Numbered from the stretch's first letter, positions 22,701 to 32,290 are shown. The stretch: 64,000 nt of DNA from Castor canadensis (GCF_047511655.1 NC_133400.1:34612001-34676000), one strand, 5' to 3'. The notes: generated by a model from the sequence alone, not told the origin. Made by a program: numbers and translations.

Positions 22701-25700
22701 CCCTGAGATGTGCCTGTTTCTCCAGCTCCTCTGATCAGATATGGCCAGAGTTGACTTGATTCCATGCATGTCTGCTCCCTTAGCAGGACATTTTGTGGTT
22801 TAATGTGGAACACACTGCCCTGCCTATCTCAGCTTTACCTACCCTGGTGGAGTGGAGTTCCAGTACACATTAGGAAACCAAACTGCAGGCTGTTCACTGA
22901 AGAGGGGCAGATCTGTTGCAGATGCTCGAGGCTTCTTACACATGCTTTTATCGCACTGATTTCTTGTGGTGGTAGCCTTTGTTGCAATGATGGTATTATA
23001 AAAAGCAAAACTTTTTTCAGGAGAGAAAACACTTTCTCTGTTGAAACTGGTGGAGATCATGTTTCCATCCTCCTAGGTGCCTCCCTCATGATTTCTGCTT
23101 ATATCACATATTCCAAGTCTCAGTAAGGACTTCGTTGCCTGCTTTACTATAATCACATTTTTTAAGGCTCTTTCACATTGTAGTAAAAATAGATCTTCCG
23201 TAGACATTGATCTGTGCTTAATCCGTTTGTCTTTAATCTGACTGTTTTTGCCTTTCTTAAGTCTTTCACTAACCTTTCTACTGGTTTATCTCCATTGTCT
23301 TACCATTAAATCTGTGTTTTGGGGTTTTGTTTTTAATGAGAATCTTACCTTTAGGTCAAGTGTAACCTGACTATAAAGAATTCCACGAAGCAGTACAATG
23401 TAATGAGATGGTCCAGATTTTTTATCTTGGCTACATTCCTGCCTTTCTAAGATCATATTTTCTTCTCTTAAAAATGGATAGAGTAAGGACTATGCAACCT
23501 CCTCCATGTGGTGTGGCTAACATGAAGTAATACACATGAAAGCACCCAGCGTACCCTGAGGATCATTTCCTTGCGTGTCTCCTTCATTGTGCTTGGTTTT
23601 ATGTCTTAGAACCAGGCTACTGCCCTGTAAGACTGGGAATGACGACTGGAAGACTTCAGTCTGGAGTGAATACATTACAGGGGTTCAAAGAGGATAAAAG
23701 GAACAAAGTAACCCCAGGTGAGGCTCCCACATAGCTGTCATGTTTTTTCACTTCTCTCTGTTTCAGGGAGTTAGGGAAAGGAAGTGTGATTAGTACTCAT
23801 TGCTTTATTCACTAGCTCTCTAGGGGATATTTTTGCAGGATCAATTAGCTATTTTATTCATTTCTAAAGAAACCATAAAATCAGGTATTAGTATTGAAAG
23901 CAAGTTTTGTTCTTTTTTCTCTCTCTCTTTTGTGGGGAATAATTCATTTGAGTTACAGCTTCACAGGTACAGTTGGCTCCCTCTGTCTGTGGACTCTGCA
24001 TCTTTGGATTCAACTCAGACTTTTTTCTTCTTATTCCCTAAACAATACAATATAGCAACTATTTACATTACGTTAGGTAAAGTATAGTAGAGGATGAGTT
24101 GAATATTATGCCATTTTATGCAACTTGAACATCCTTGTGTTTACTGCATGGGAGTCCTGGAACCCATTCCCTAAGAATGCTGGGGATGACTGGACCAGTC
24201 AGTAAAAAAAGTCAAAGAACAAGGAAATATCTTTTTTTTTTGGTGGTGGTACTGAGATTTGAACTCAGGGCTTTGTGCTTACAGGTGCTCTACATGCCTC
24301 CAGCCCTTTTTGCTCTGGTTATTTTGGAGATTGGGTCTTGCTTCTTGCCGAGGCCAGTGACAGTGATCCTCCTATTTTACACTTCCCACTGTAGCTGGGA
24401 TGACAGGAATACACTCCATGCCCAGCTTTTTTTCTGTTGAGATGAGGTCTTGTACACTTTTTTGCCCAGGCTGGTCTGGAACAGCAGTCCTTCGAATCTC
24501 TGCATCCCAGTTAGCTGGGATGTTACAGGCATGAGCCACCAGCACCTAGCTCTTGAAAGGGCTGTCTTTTAATAAGAAAATACATTGACATAAATTCAAT
24601 AATATGAATACAGTATTTCATCTTTTCAATAGTGTTATACTTGAATTATGGACCCTACAGTTCTTATGCCCCACATTATGACTCCACATTTGCAAATATC
24701 AGCAAAGATGATTCTGATCTAATCTACTCAACCTATGGGGAAGACTCTGGCCTTCCAAGTGATTTCAGGTGAGTCACTGTTAACATGCCGAGCACATTCT
24801 TCTAAAATGTTAATGTATGTGATTTATAGATAGACTTACAAGGTTATCCAAATAGTGGATGTTTCCAGTAATTTTTAATGGACAATAATAGACCCATATT
24901 TATTATGATCCTTCAATATAAATGAAATATTTTAAAGAGAAAACATATCTCCCTGATAATGGCATCTGCAATGTTTTCTTATAGAAATGTCATTTTTATG
25001 GTGCTGTGAACCTCAGCTGATAACTAGTGTTTAGGAGTTTCTTACCTTAAAATGTTGATTGGTACCCACTGTTCTACTATAAAATTTTACATATCAGTGA
25101 GTTATATTTCAAACTCAGTCAGTTATGGAGCTCATAGCACATTATCCCCAAGCTATGAGATGTGGGATATGATTCCTAAAGCAATTGACATGCGGGCCTG
25201 TTTGGCCATCAGGAATCAGATCATTGCACTTACTCTCAACCATTCCTTACTGTACGTCTCAGAGTGTCAATAATTTCTGTATTCCTGGTTAGGATGCTGA
25301 GCACTTTGTATCCCATTATGTATCAACATAATGAGATAGCTTCATGATTTACTAGGACCATGGCACAGGGTGGGCATTGAGCTTGAATTTTCCCTGTAGC
25401 TTAACTAGTCCCCTGTTTTCTGACAAAAGGGTACTCTGATCACTTGCATGTAAGTAGGTGTGGATTGGCTGTCCTTTGTCCATTTATGTCCTTTGTCCTC
25501 ACCAGCTGGAACACATTCTTTCTGGATTATTCACCTAGACATTCCACAAATAGGCAGTGCATGCCCACTATGTTCCAGGCATTTTCTAGATGCTGGGATT
25601 CCATTAGTCAGGGACACAATAGTGATATAACCCAGGCTCTCCCTTCAGGTGATGACAGTGCTTTGGAGAAAGGCAAAGACCCCATTTCATCCAACAGGCC

Positions 25701-28700
25701 AAGCATGGTGGCACATGTCTGTAACCTCAGCTGTGGTGGGGGGGGGGGTGGATAGGCAGGCAGATTGCAGTCCGAGGCAGACACCCAGGCAAAAATGGGA
25801 GCCCCTATTGGAAAATTAACTAAAGCAAAGAAGGGGGTTGTGGGGCTGGGGCATGCATGGTTCAAGCCACTGTAGCAAAAGGTTGAGCCAGATAAAAAAA
25901 CTGAATCATCCTTGGGTATCTCAGGGAATTACCAAGACTAAATGACAGTTCATTTCTATTTATTGTCTCTCAAAGATCGCCTACACCAGCCTGGAAGCAT
26001 GGTCAAGGTGTAGAGCACCTGCCTAGCAAGCATAAGGCCCTGAGTTCAAACTCTAGTACCACCAAAAAACAGAAGAGAGAAAGAAGGAATCAGTAATTAG
26101 TAAGGTTTTTGTTTGGGGGTTTTTTGTTTTGTTTTTTTTTTCTTTTTTGTACTGATTGAAATGGTGTGTGTGTGAAAGACAAGTCAGGATAACTCCAGGG
26201 TTTTCAGACTTAGCCTAAAAGGATGTAGTTGCTATTTACTGAAAAGCAGACAGTTTTAGAGTTCCACTCTGGGAGAAGGTCCATTGTTTTCAGTTTTCAA
26301 GGTTGCAATACCTCCTAGACATTCAAGTGGAGATATGACTGAGAGTTTTTTTAGCTTGAGGCGAATGAGTTCGCTAAGGGGAGTGGCAAGAAGCCCAAAG
26401 AACTGCCTGGGCACCATCACTGAGGACTTAGATTTTTTGGACAGCCCTCAGAAACATTTTATTTTCACTTTGTTCTTGATACTGTTTAATTCTCTGATGA
26501 TGACGCATGTATCACTGGTTGATCTGTAAATGCAGTGTTGCTTCTGGGCAGAAAGTTTTACATTGTGTTGTATAAACCAAGGGCTTCTGATGGAAAAGAC
26601 AACAAAAGGATTTTAAGCCAATGGAGAATGATTATGTGAAAGTGACTTTCCAACTCTCTGTCTTTCAGCATCCATGAGTTTTTGGCAACATGCCAAGATT
26701 ATCCATATGTTATGGCAGATAGTTTGCTGGATGTTTTAACAAAAGGAGGGCATTCTAGGACCCTGCAGGAGTTGGAAACGGTAAGAATGCTGCTAAAGAA
26801 ACAGAGTAGTTTATTATTGGCTCTAAAGTATTAGTCACTCAGTGTTATGAAACCCAGGATTAGCCTTTGTGACAGCTAGACTCCACTTCCCTGGAAAGAC
26901 AGCCAGCAGGGTGGGGGCCATGGTGGAGGACAGTGAACAGAAACAAATAACATAGCTACAGTCCATGAGGGCCACACATTGCCTTTCTTTTCTGATCTTG
27001 GGGACTCAAAACTGGGGGTTACAACTCAGAAGGTAGTGGGTACTACAAATCCTAGAAAAAAAGGAAAGTGTTACAAACTAGAAACTAGGTTGGCTAAAAT
27101 AATAAATGACCACTCTTATCCTTATTGTGTAGTAAGAGCGCATTGGTAGAAAACTCCTTCTAATTCAGTTCAAGACAGTTCATAATCTAGAATAATTCAT
27201 GTCTTGGCCCAGTGATTAGAGCCAGAAAGTGTTCCTACTGCCATAGAAGAGTGTTGACCTCCAGAACATTCTTGTCATCATAGTTAGAGGAGCCCTTATC
27301 TCTTGAAAGTTATAATTCTTAGTGGTGTCTGTAACTGCAATGTTTTGTCCCTGTGTAGAACTGCCTATATGGTGATTGTTCCTCAGGTGGCCCTGTCAAC
27401 TAAGCTGGGGTCAGTGCCTCACCTTCAGTGATCTGCTACAAAATGCTAGCACATCAACTGCTTTCTTCATTTGATCTGAAAAATACTAAATTTTATATCA
27501 ACTCAAAAATACGTATACTATACCCTTCCTATCAAATAATCTGAGTTAATTAATAGTTTAACTAAAAAAAAATTTTTTTTTTTTTTTTGTGGTACTGGAG
27601 CTTGAATTGAACTCGGGCCTCACGCTTGCTAAGCAGATGCTCTACCACTGGAGCCACTCTGCCAACCCTTGAATTACTTTTATTTGGTGAATATGGCAAT
27701 ATGTTTCAAAATGTGATTTTTCTGCCCTTTCATCCAGGACTTTTTCTTCTCAGAATTTATACTAGAAAATAAGAATTTTATATAAAAAATAAATTATAAT
27801 TTTTAGAAATTAGAAATTGGCTAAATCACAATACAGACTTTGAAAGAAAGGTAATGTTTCTTCATTGATGCCCATGATGCATTTGTGTGTTGTTTATGTG
27901 TACCTTTTCTCGGACAAGTAGAATTGGGAAAGTAGGTTGTGGGAAACATCCACATTCTTTGTGTCATTTACATATTGTAGTAATCCCTTGCTGTCCCAGA
28001 ACACTGCTCAGTTAATGCCCAGCAGTCTCTAGAGTTCCTTCCTGTCGTCTTCTCAAAGTCTTAACCTTGTGAAAAGACTCCATTTAGTTAAGTATTATAT
28101 GCTATTTGCCAAATACCTTCTCGAACATGTGTATGGAATTTGGATCAGGCCCAGGTCTCAGCATCACCTCAAAATATTCTCAAATGCTAATAATTTTATT
28201 TAATTCATTCTCATTTGCAAAGTTCTATTCTAATAGTTCATAGTCATTCCTTTTATCTTGCTACAAAACTTGACACTTTTCCTATTCTTCTTGTTATTTG
28301 CCTTTACTATATGTTTTCATAAAAGGTTGCTTTTCTTTATCCCTTTAGTCATCACCTGAAGACGAAGGCCAGACCAGGACATTTGATACAGCAAAAGAAA
28401 TGGAGGTGATTAAATTTTATTCTTTCTTTTGGTGGTACTGGCAGTTGAACTCAAGGCCTTGCTGCTTGCTAGGTAAGCACACTACCACTTGAACCACGGT
28501 CCGAGCCCATATTTTATTCTTGTAAATAAGAATATTTATTATGACAAAATTATTCTTCTTTAAATTGAGGAAAAACTAAAATACCTAAATGACAAAAAAA
28601 TTTATTTTAAAATTAAAATATTCATTGAGTATCCATCTGTGATAAAAGAACTTATTTTCCCTTTGGAAGTTTAGCAGTAGCTTGTGTAGAAGACAGGCAC

Positions 28701-31700
28701 ATAAACAAGGGAGTCCAAACCAGTTACCTTGCAGTGTAAATGGCACATGTGCAGCACCCAGGGTAAAGAACTCACTGTTCTGGGACTAGCTAGATGAAGA
28801 GTTATTTGCTCTCTAAGCAAGAAGGGTCAGGTGTGTGAAACGGGCAGAACTGAGCAAATTATGGCAAATTGAGAGCTGAGAAAGCAAATGATCCAGGATC
28901 CCTGTGTAGAAGAGGACAGCTGGTGAGGCTGTGTGGTTGAAACTCAGTGATAAAGAGTTCTCTGTACAGTGCTAAGAGGCTGAGATTCTATCCTACAAGA
29001 TGGGACTATGATAAAATATGGAAGAGAAGGGATCACTGAAAAGTTGAGACTTGTCTGAGCAAAAAGAAAAATGACTGCCATACCAACATAAAGGAAGAGA
29101 ATATTGATTTCGGAAATGCAGTAAGAGAAAAATTGACATGACCTGTTCTGTGAGGTAGGTGATAGTATTAATTAGTTCACATTGGACTTACAGGAAAGAG
29201 AACACACCTTGACAGGCAAAAAAGTCACATTCCATTTCAGATGTGATGAGTGTGACTTGGGACATTCTTGGACATGTGAACCTGGAACTCCAAGATCTGG
29301 GCCACAGTGTGGATCTGGCAGTTGTAGAAGTGAAGGTAGAGGTTCAGTCAATAGAGTGAAGCTGCTGCCCAGGGTAAACATGAGGAAAGAAACAGAACCG
29401 TGGAGAAAACCAGTAATTGAGCAAGGTAGGAAACCCATGCGGATACTGAGCAGGAGAGGAGAGCAGCAATGTCAGAGCTGCAGAAAAGCCTAGTAAGAGA
29501 CCTATAAGAGTAATTTGTCACCTTAATCAGAGCCATCTCAGTAAAATGGGGGCAAATTGTAGATTTCAGGGAGTTAAATGGCTAGAAAAACTGGGCTAAA
29601 GAGAGGTTAAACATTAGACAGACATAAGGGGGAAGAAAAATCAACATGTGGGACCAAGTAGTTAAAGATGTAGATGGTATTTACGCAGCAATGTTGTTTT
29701 CAGGGGAAGAGGAATGAAGCAAGGTCATGTGCTTAATGAGGGAGTGAGAGTGAAAGAAATCTTGAGAATGGGAAAAGAAAATGGATAAGAAATAAAAAGA
29801 CTTTTGAGTAGAGTTGTGAGCATCCAGCTGAAATGGTGAGCCACATATACATACTAGTGCCAAGTTGCACGACCATATACTTTTTTCTGCACAGAGCACT
29901 TTAAGCTCATTTGTACATGAAGGAGTCAGGTGTTCAAATTGGTTGACCTTGGAGTGCAATGCCCAAGTAGGAATGGAACAATTGACTTTTGGTTACTTAT
30001 TAGTCTATGCATTCCTACAAAGAAGTGTTGAGGTTATGGAAACTCTGAGTCTTACAATTCCAAAAATAAATTCTGCCCTTGTTAAGATTTTGTTTCTTCC
30101 ATGACAGCCTAACTTTGGATATGGAGGAAACCCAGGAAGCTTCTTATGCTACAGATGTATAGGAATGCACAAGTGTGGACTGGCTGGGCTGAAATATCTG
30201 CCTCTAACTGTGCAAAATATAAGGCATTGTCATAATCATTAAAAGTGCTTCACAGTTGAGGCAGTGACAAGTCTCTTAATACTTGGTGAAGCAAATGATT
30301 CGAACTGCCTAAGACATCAACACACTACAGAGAATTGTGGATTTATGGTCACTTTTTGCCAGAATTTGAGAATAGCATTTTAAAAGGGTGTTCTTGGAAG
30401 ACATTTTTGGTGGCCATCAAAATTATGACTCCAAAATAAATAAGTGGAAGAATAACTTTGCCTATAAACACAAGCTGTCTTACTAATTTTTACTCAACAC
30501 TATCATGACTTAGCAAGCTCAAATAATTGCCTTCTTTTCTTTTGAAGCAGATTATAGAAGTAGAGCCAGCAGGGCGTTTGGACTCCAGCACTCAGGACAG
30601 ACTCACAGCACTAAAAGCAGTAACAAACTTCGGTGCTCCAGTTGAAGTGTTTGACTCTGAAGGTGAGGGCCTCAGACCGCAGGTTGCTTTAAGCACTACA
30701 CAGGACAAGTAGTCAAGACTTACTGCCACCTCCATGCCAGCTAACCCAGCCATTTGCCATAGGAAAACCGTGGCTAATCAGGTTAAATGAATAATAAGAG
30801 CATGGGTGTGCTGTTGGTTTCATTTGAAGGGAGGAGGCTAGCCAGTGAGTAGCAGAGCCTGAAGCACAGGACTCAAATTACCACACAGGATGAAACACAG
30901 GTGTGCCCCATGTTTTCTTCAGTGTGTTCTTCTTATTACAGAGGCTGAAGTGTTCCAGAGGAAGCTCGACGAGACCACGAGATTACTCAAGGAGCTCCAG
31001 GATGCGCAGAATGAGCGGCTGAGCACCAGGCCCCCTCCCAACATGATCTGTCTTTTGGGTCCCTCATACAGAGAGATGCACCTCGGTACATTACACCTCC
31101 AGTGAGGGGAAAGTCAGCGGGGTTTGGGGTGGAGGTGGACTGTGAAGGGGATCTTCTGAGTAGTGATAGAACTGTAGAGTAACTGAAGAGTGCTGCTGAC
31201 ATCATATTCTTTTAGATTTTAAAAAATTATCTAGGGCTGGAGGCCTGGCTCAAGTGGTAGAGCACTTGCCTAGCAAGTGCAAGCCCTGAGTTCAAACCCC
31301 AGTACCGCCAAAAGTAATAAAATAAAGAAATCGCTTTTTGGTAGCTGGAACTTTTTTTTTTTCTCTTTCTTTCCAGCTGAACAAGTGACCAACAACCTTA
31401 AAGAACTTGCACAGCAAGTGACTCCAGGTGATATTGTAAGCATGTACGGAGTTCGAAAAGCAATGGGGATTTCCATTCCTTCCTCCATCGTAGGAAACAG
31501 CTTCATAGATTTAACAGAAGGTATGTGCTGTTTCTCTGGAAGACTGGGAGGTTGTTGTGAGTAAGAGGAATATAGACCTTTCCCTTCAGGTGACACTTGT
31601 TTTTGTGTGTTTTTAAGGTATAAGATTACTTTTTGTTTTCTTTGATCTTGTCTATAGAATTAATAGATTTCACACATTTGCCCAAAAAAACCTTGAAATG

Positions 31701-31897
31701 ACAACCTAGTAATAATGTACCTCCTCTTTAACCTTGAGTGTGGTAGAAAGGGCTGTCAGCTCCAGTGCTAGCTTTATCTTCACTTCCTGTTTCTAATTAA
31801 AAGGGAAAAGAATGCTGAGTGGTGTCTTCTTTCAGATCCTGAAGATCCTAAGAAGACTGATGTTGCTGAGTGTGGACCTGATGGGAGCGAAAGCTAA
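7664..31897 (+). CDS. BRD7: BRD7, bromodomain-containing protein 7 (5' part missing; 15 coding exons in window)
   Basis: Nuclear acetyl-lysine reader. From family knowledge it is a subunit of the PBAF SWI/SNF remodelling complex and a cofactor of p53 and BRCA1. Coding exons seen: 7664-7790, 8106-8163, 12808-12952, 15071-15181, 19406-19590, 20669-20792, 21383-21458, 23610-23717, 24633-24768, 26669-26780, 28349-28405, 30551-30662, 30942-31085, 31377-31520, 31836-31897. All have GT-AG borders and phases join without a break, giving 566 residues plus stop. The order is: basic KKKRDRDR stretch; bromodomain spread over the second to fourth exons, with [16 protein letters not shown] and the YNKPE acetyl-lysine-binding Asn; then the conserved C-terminal half (DUF3512 region) ending in [10 protein letters not shown]. 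The human protein is 651 residues, so about 85 N-terminal residues lie upstream of the window. One Ser seems missing in [12 protein letters not shown] relative to the human protein as remembered. No disabling change is seen. BRD9 is the close paralogue but matches less well. Confidence 0.97.
7791..8105 (+). other. BRD7: BRD7 intron, no recognisable content
   Basis: A 315-bp AT-rich intron. I see no repeat or other element in it. Confidence 0.8.
8106..8163 (+). CDS. BRD7: BRD7 coding exon (window exon 2), leads into bromodomain
   Basis: 58 nt coding [18 protein letters not shown], with split Glu and Arg codons at its ends. The acceptor is tttag and the donor gtaagt. It carries the first helix before the bromodomain core. 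Confidence 0.97.
8595..8713 (-). repeat. B1-type SINE, antisense
   Basis: 'gtgtttcactgtgtaaccca' and 'agtgctggaattacaggtgt', with a leading T tract. Confidence 0.85.
8838..9137 (-). repeat. Composite/trimeric SINE, antisense
   Basis: dID complement ('actcagggcctcacacttgc'), then two B1-like units ending 'tagctgggattacaggcatg'. Confidence 0.8.
9592..9815 (-). repeat. Composite B1-dID SINE, antisense
   Basis: 'gagctactccgccagccctt', then 'cctctgatctctgcctccca' and 'ggattacaggcatgagtgac'. Confidence 0.88.
10114..10335 (+). repeat. MIR
   Basis: 'agacctgaattcagattcca', 'cagaacaagtgatttttacc' and 'gaggatactaccacctttgt' follow MIR order. Confidence 0.65.
10397..10620 (+). repeat. Composite B1-dID SINE, with L1 in its tail
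   Basis: 'gccaggcgctggtggctcat', 'tggtagagcacctgcctagc' and 'gttcaaaccccagtgccacc', with a long A tail into which the next L1 inserted. Confidence 0.92.
10636..11880 (+). mobile_element. L1 3' part (ORF2 C-terminus and 3' UTR), 5'-truncated
   Basis: An open frame runs to a stop at 11396. It matches the C-terminal quarter or so of L1 ORF2 (short motifs [43 protein letters not shown]). A 3' UTR follows with a G-rich tract (about 11777-11832), AATAAA at 11866-11871 and an A tail. The target duplication (aaaaactttgttatg) is at 10621-10635 and 11880-11894. It has no reverse transcriptase or endonuclease part and cannot be active. Confidence 0.93.
12092..12204 (-). mobile_element. Short L1 3' end, antisense
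   Basis: 113 bp of the same L1 3' UTR end (C-rich tract on +), flanked by the target duplication ctctctcagaaattttt at about 12074-12090 and 12205-12221. Confidence 0.9.
12808..12952 (+). CDS. BRD7: BRD7 coding exon (window exon 3), bromodomain first half
   Basis: 145 nt, coding the bromodomain from [14 protein letters not shown] through [15 protein letters not shown] to SIEELK. It contains the ZA loop with the conserved Pro and Tyr. It ends in phase 0 at AAG|gtaatt. Confidence 0.98.
13589..13667 (+). repeat. ID-type SINE
   Basis: 'gggatggggatgtagctcag' (box A region) and 'gagttcaatccctagtactt' (box B region). Confidence 0.8.
13901..13937. repeat. (TG)n/(CATA)n microsatellite
   Basis: tgtgtgtgtgtgtgt followed by acatacatatacacatacat. 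Confidence 0.85.
14281..14388 (-). repeat. dID SINE, antisense, with (TTTTC)n tail
   Basis: ttttcttttcttttcttttc followed by 'gggggttgaactcaggactt' and 'tctaccacttgagacctgcc'. Confidence 0.8.
15071..15181 (+). CDS. BRD7: BRD7 coding exon (window exon 4), bromodomain second half
   Basis: 111 nt (37 codons), phase 0 at both ends. It codes [20 protein letters not shown] and on through GMKILSQ. The Asn of YNKPE is the family's acetyl-lysine contact and is present. Skipping this exon would keep frame but remove the ligand-binding Asn. Confidence 0.98.
15940..16090 (+). repeat. MIR
   Basis: 'caaagtctgggttctggtgt' then 'tgggctccagttctcaccca' matches MIR order. Confidence 0.6.
17015..17200 (+). repeat. 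MIR
   Basis: 'ttggaatcagaccaatcaag', 'gaagctgtgtcaccttgtgc' and 'ggggtaataatagtacctca': a clear MIR core. Confidence 0.8.
17208..17290 (+). repeat. Truncated B1-type SINE
   Basis: 'gactgaggcaggatggctta', 'aaggccagcctagcctagtt' and an A tail. Confidence 0.75.
18096..18297 (+). repeat. Composite B1-dID SINE, diverged
   Basis: 'ggcatgatggtatgtgcctg' then 'tggtagagcgcctgcctagc' and an A tail. Confidence 0.8.
19406..19590 (+). CDS. BRD7: BRD7 coding exon (window exon 5)
   Basis: 185 nt coding [17 protein letters not shown], then an acidic and polar stretch [20 protein letters not shown]. It ends two bases into a Lys codon at gtaagg. It lies just after the bromodomain and carries many charged residues, as in the family. 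Confidence 0.96.
19591..20668 (+). other. BRD7: BRD7 intron
   Basis: Contains one antisense composite SINE (20117-20332). The rest shows nothing recognisable. Confidence 0.75.
20117..20332 (-). repeat. Composite B1-dID SINE, antisense
   Basis: 'gggactggggtttgaactga' then 'tagctagggttacaggcagt'. Confidence 0.85.
20669..20792 (+). CDS. BRD7: BRD7 coding exon (window exon 6)
   Basis: 124 nt coding [20 protein letters not shown] and ending [12 protein letters not shown]|gtgagg. Several substitutions relative to human are conservative (for example KW for [11 protein letters not shown] for QLDRIVKES). Confidence 0.96.
20793..21382 (+). other. BRD7: BRD7 intron
   Basis: A 590-bp intron. A short MIR-like core (about 21060-21140, with GGGCAAGTCACT) is the only recognisable piece. 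Confidence 0.65.
21383..21458 (+). CDS. BRD7: BRD7 coding exon (window exon 7)
   Basis: 76 nt coding [20 protein letters not shown] and ending with DPIVG plus one base. It is strongly conserved and has a gtagga donor. Confidence 0.97.
21510..21893. mobile_element. LTR-like dispersed repeat (uncertain class)
   Basis: Contains 'gaggcagaacatcatggcag', 'agacaagatatacccctgtg' and an end 'catatccaaaccataatacc', which recall an old mammalian MaLR-type LTR or related repeat. No coding part. The class is uncertain. Confidence 0.4.
22195..22510. repeat. Old dispersed repeat
   Basis: 'gacacaggtccctttccctg' and 'ggaagggtttccttaaggag' recall a common mammalian repeat also suspected at about 50020-50460. 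The family was not named. Confidence 0.4.
23610..23717 (+). CDS. BRD7: BRD7 coding exon (window exon 8)
   Basis: 108 nt coding [20 protein letters not shown] through [11 protein letters not shown], with split codons at both ends and a gtgagg donor. It belongs to the conserved DUF3512 region. Confidence 0.97.
23718..24632 (+). other. BRD7: BRD7 intron
   Basis: Contains a trimeric antisense SINE (24232-24552). The first 500 bp show nothing recognisable. Confidence 0.75.
24232..24552 (-). repeat. Trimeric composite SINE, antisense
   Basis: dID complement 'gagatttgaactcagggctt' and two B1-like complements ending 'ttacaggcatgagccaccag'. Confidence 0.85.
24633..24768 (+). CDS. BRD7: BRD7 coding exon (window exon 9)
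   Basis: 136 nt coding [20 protein letters not shown] and continuing [23 protein letters not shown]. Tyr-rich and highly conserved. The Ser codon is split at gtgagt. Confidence 0.97.
25700..25870 (+). repeat. Composite SINE, left part
   Basis: 'ggccaagcatggtggcacat' and 'acacccaggcaaaaatggga', with a run of 12 G. Confidence 0.75.
25871..26066 (+). repeat. Unidentified head plus ID-like tail, copy A
   Basis: About 110 bp ('agcaaaaggttgagccagat', 'gaattaccaagactaaatga' and 'ctctcaaagatc') joined to a dID monomer ('tagagcacctgcctagcaag'). It shares its whole length with the unit at 32726-32920. Confidence 0.7.
26669..26780 (+). CDS. BRD7: BRD7 coding exon (window exon 10)
   Basis: 112 nt coding [20 protein letters not shown] through [12 protein letters not shown]. 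Phase 0 at the donor gtaaga. Confidence 0.97.
26781..28348 (+). other. BRD7: BRD7 intron
   Basis: A 1.57-kb intron with one antisense dID SINE (27572-27668). The remainder shows nothing recognisable. Confidence 0.7.
27572..27668 (-). repeat. dID SINE, antisense
   Basis: 'gcctcacgcttgctaagcag' and 'ctaccactggagccactctg', with a T tract. Confidence 0.85.
28349..28405 (+). CDS. BRD7: BRD7 coding exon (window exon 11)
   Basis: 57 nt (19 codons) coding [19 protein letters not shown], phase 0 at both ends. The donor is gtgatt (weak), and an antisense dID SINE starts about 20 bp downstream. It diverges more from human than the neighbouring exons do. Confidence 0.94.
28406..30550 (+). other. BRD7: BRD7 intron
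   Basis: Begins with an antisense dID (28426-28508). About 28680-29500 resembles an old interspersed repeat (low confidence). From 29500 to 30550 I see nothing recognisable. Confidence 0.65.
28426..28508 (-). repeat. dID SINE, antisense, 20 bp after a BRD7 exon
   Basis: 'ttggtggtactggcagttga' and 'ctaccacttgaaccacggtc'. Confidence 0.85.
30551..30662 (+). CDS. BRD7: BRD7 coding exon (window exon 12) with tandem acceptor
   Basis: 112 nt coding [18 protein letters not shown] and ending [18 protein letters not shown]. The acceptor is a tandem AAG|CAG. Use of the upstream AG starts the exon at 30548 and inserts one Gln (EME-Q-IIEVE); both forms keep frame. Confidence 0.96.
30942..31085 (+). CDS. 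BRD7: BRD7 coding exon (window exon 13)
   Basis: 144 nt coding [20 protein letters not shown] (a predicted coiled-coil helix), then [20 protein letters not shown] and MHL. The Ala codon is split at gtacat. Confidence 0.97.
31233..31312 (+). repeat. dID SINE, sense
   Basis: 'tggctcaagtggtagagcac' and 'gttcaaaccccagtaccgcc': well-kept boxes A and B. Confidence 0.9.
31377..31520 (+). CDS. BRD7: BRD7 coding exon (window exon 14)
   Basis: 144 nt coding [20 protein letters not shown] and then [18 protein letters not shown] and FIDLTE. The acceptor has a long polypyrimidine tract (tttttctctttctttccag). A sense dID SINE ends about 65 bp upstream. Confidence 0.97.
31521..31835 (+). other. BRD7: BRD7 last intron, no recognisable content
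   Basis: A 315-bp AT-rich intron. I see no repeat or other element. Confidence 0.8.
31836..31897 (+). CDS. BRD7: BRD7 last coding exon with stop
   Basis: 62 nt coding [19 protein letters not shown] followed by TAA at 31895-31897. The human protein, as remembered, ends AECGPGGS, so this one is two residues longer at the tail. Confidence 0.96.
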
Positions 31898-32290
31898 CTG
31901 GTATTTGATTATATATTATGTACATATTTTTTTCATTCTGAACTTGGAAATGCTTTTCAGAAGATAATAACTATTCATAAATTGTGTTTTTATAAACTTG
32001 GAACAGTTAATTTTAATGTTCCAGAGATTGGGCTTCTATTAAGTAATAAAACTGAGCCTGGAACTCTCAGAGGAGTATTGTGCATATCAACTAAGTTACC
32101 CTTGAGGAGGCTGTGTCTGAGAAACCCAGAACATGACACCCTTTTTTGTGATCATCTCTTAAAGGAGCAAATTCTCAAAATAACTGAAATCCTTTATTTT
32201 TCACACTCCCCATTAAAGAAATTATAACCAGGTAGTTCCATAATATTTATTTCATAAACGTGGAATAAATATTTTGATGATATTTATTTA
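31898..32290 (+). other. BRD7: BRD7 proximal 3' UTR (extent inferred)
   Basis: AT-rich sequence after the BRD7 stop. The first canonical AATAAA followed by a GT-rich patch (gtggcccttgtgaac) is at 32264, which would give a 3' UTR of about 0.4 kb. Earlier aataaa at about 32046 and attaaa at about 32213 are alternatives. The end is inferred. Confidence 0.55.
32264..32269 (+). promoter_or_regulatory. Candidate BRD7 polyadenylation signal AATAAA
   Basis: Canonical hexamer about 370 nt after the stop, followed within 40 nt by GT-rich sequence. The same 50 bp also contain tttatt twice (32246 and about 32282), which are AATAAA on the opposite strand. Confidence 0.5.

Larger units (their letters stand above)
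21459..23609 (+). other. BRD7: BRD7 intron
   Basis: A 2.15-kb intron. It contains an LTR-like dispersed repeat (about 21510-21893), an old dispersed repeat (about 22195-22510) and a weak MIR (about 23390-23560). The remainder shows nothing recognisable. Confidence 0.65.
24769..26668 (+). other. BRD7: BRD7 intron
   Basis: A 1.9-kb intron holding a composite SINE (25700-25870) followed by the head-plus-ID unit at 25871-26066. The rest shows nothing recognisable. Confidence 0.7.

Noticed and set aside
29182..29493. Open frame in a BRD7 intron, considered as a retrocopy or extra exon
   Set aside because: No recognisable protein, no A tail or target duplication; likely chance or old repeat.
31233..31312. 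tRNA gene candidate (boxes A and B)
   Set aside because: Same sequence recurs many times in the window with A tails; it is the tRNA-derived SINE monomer, without a full cloverleaf.
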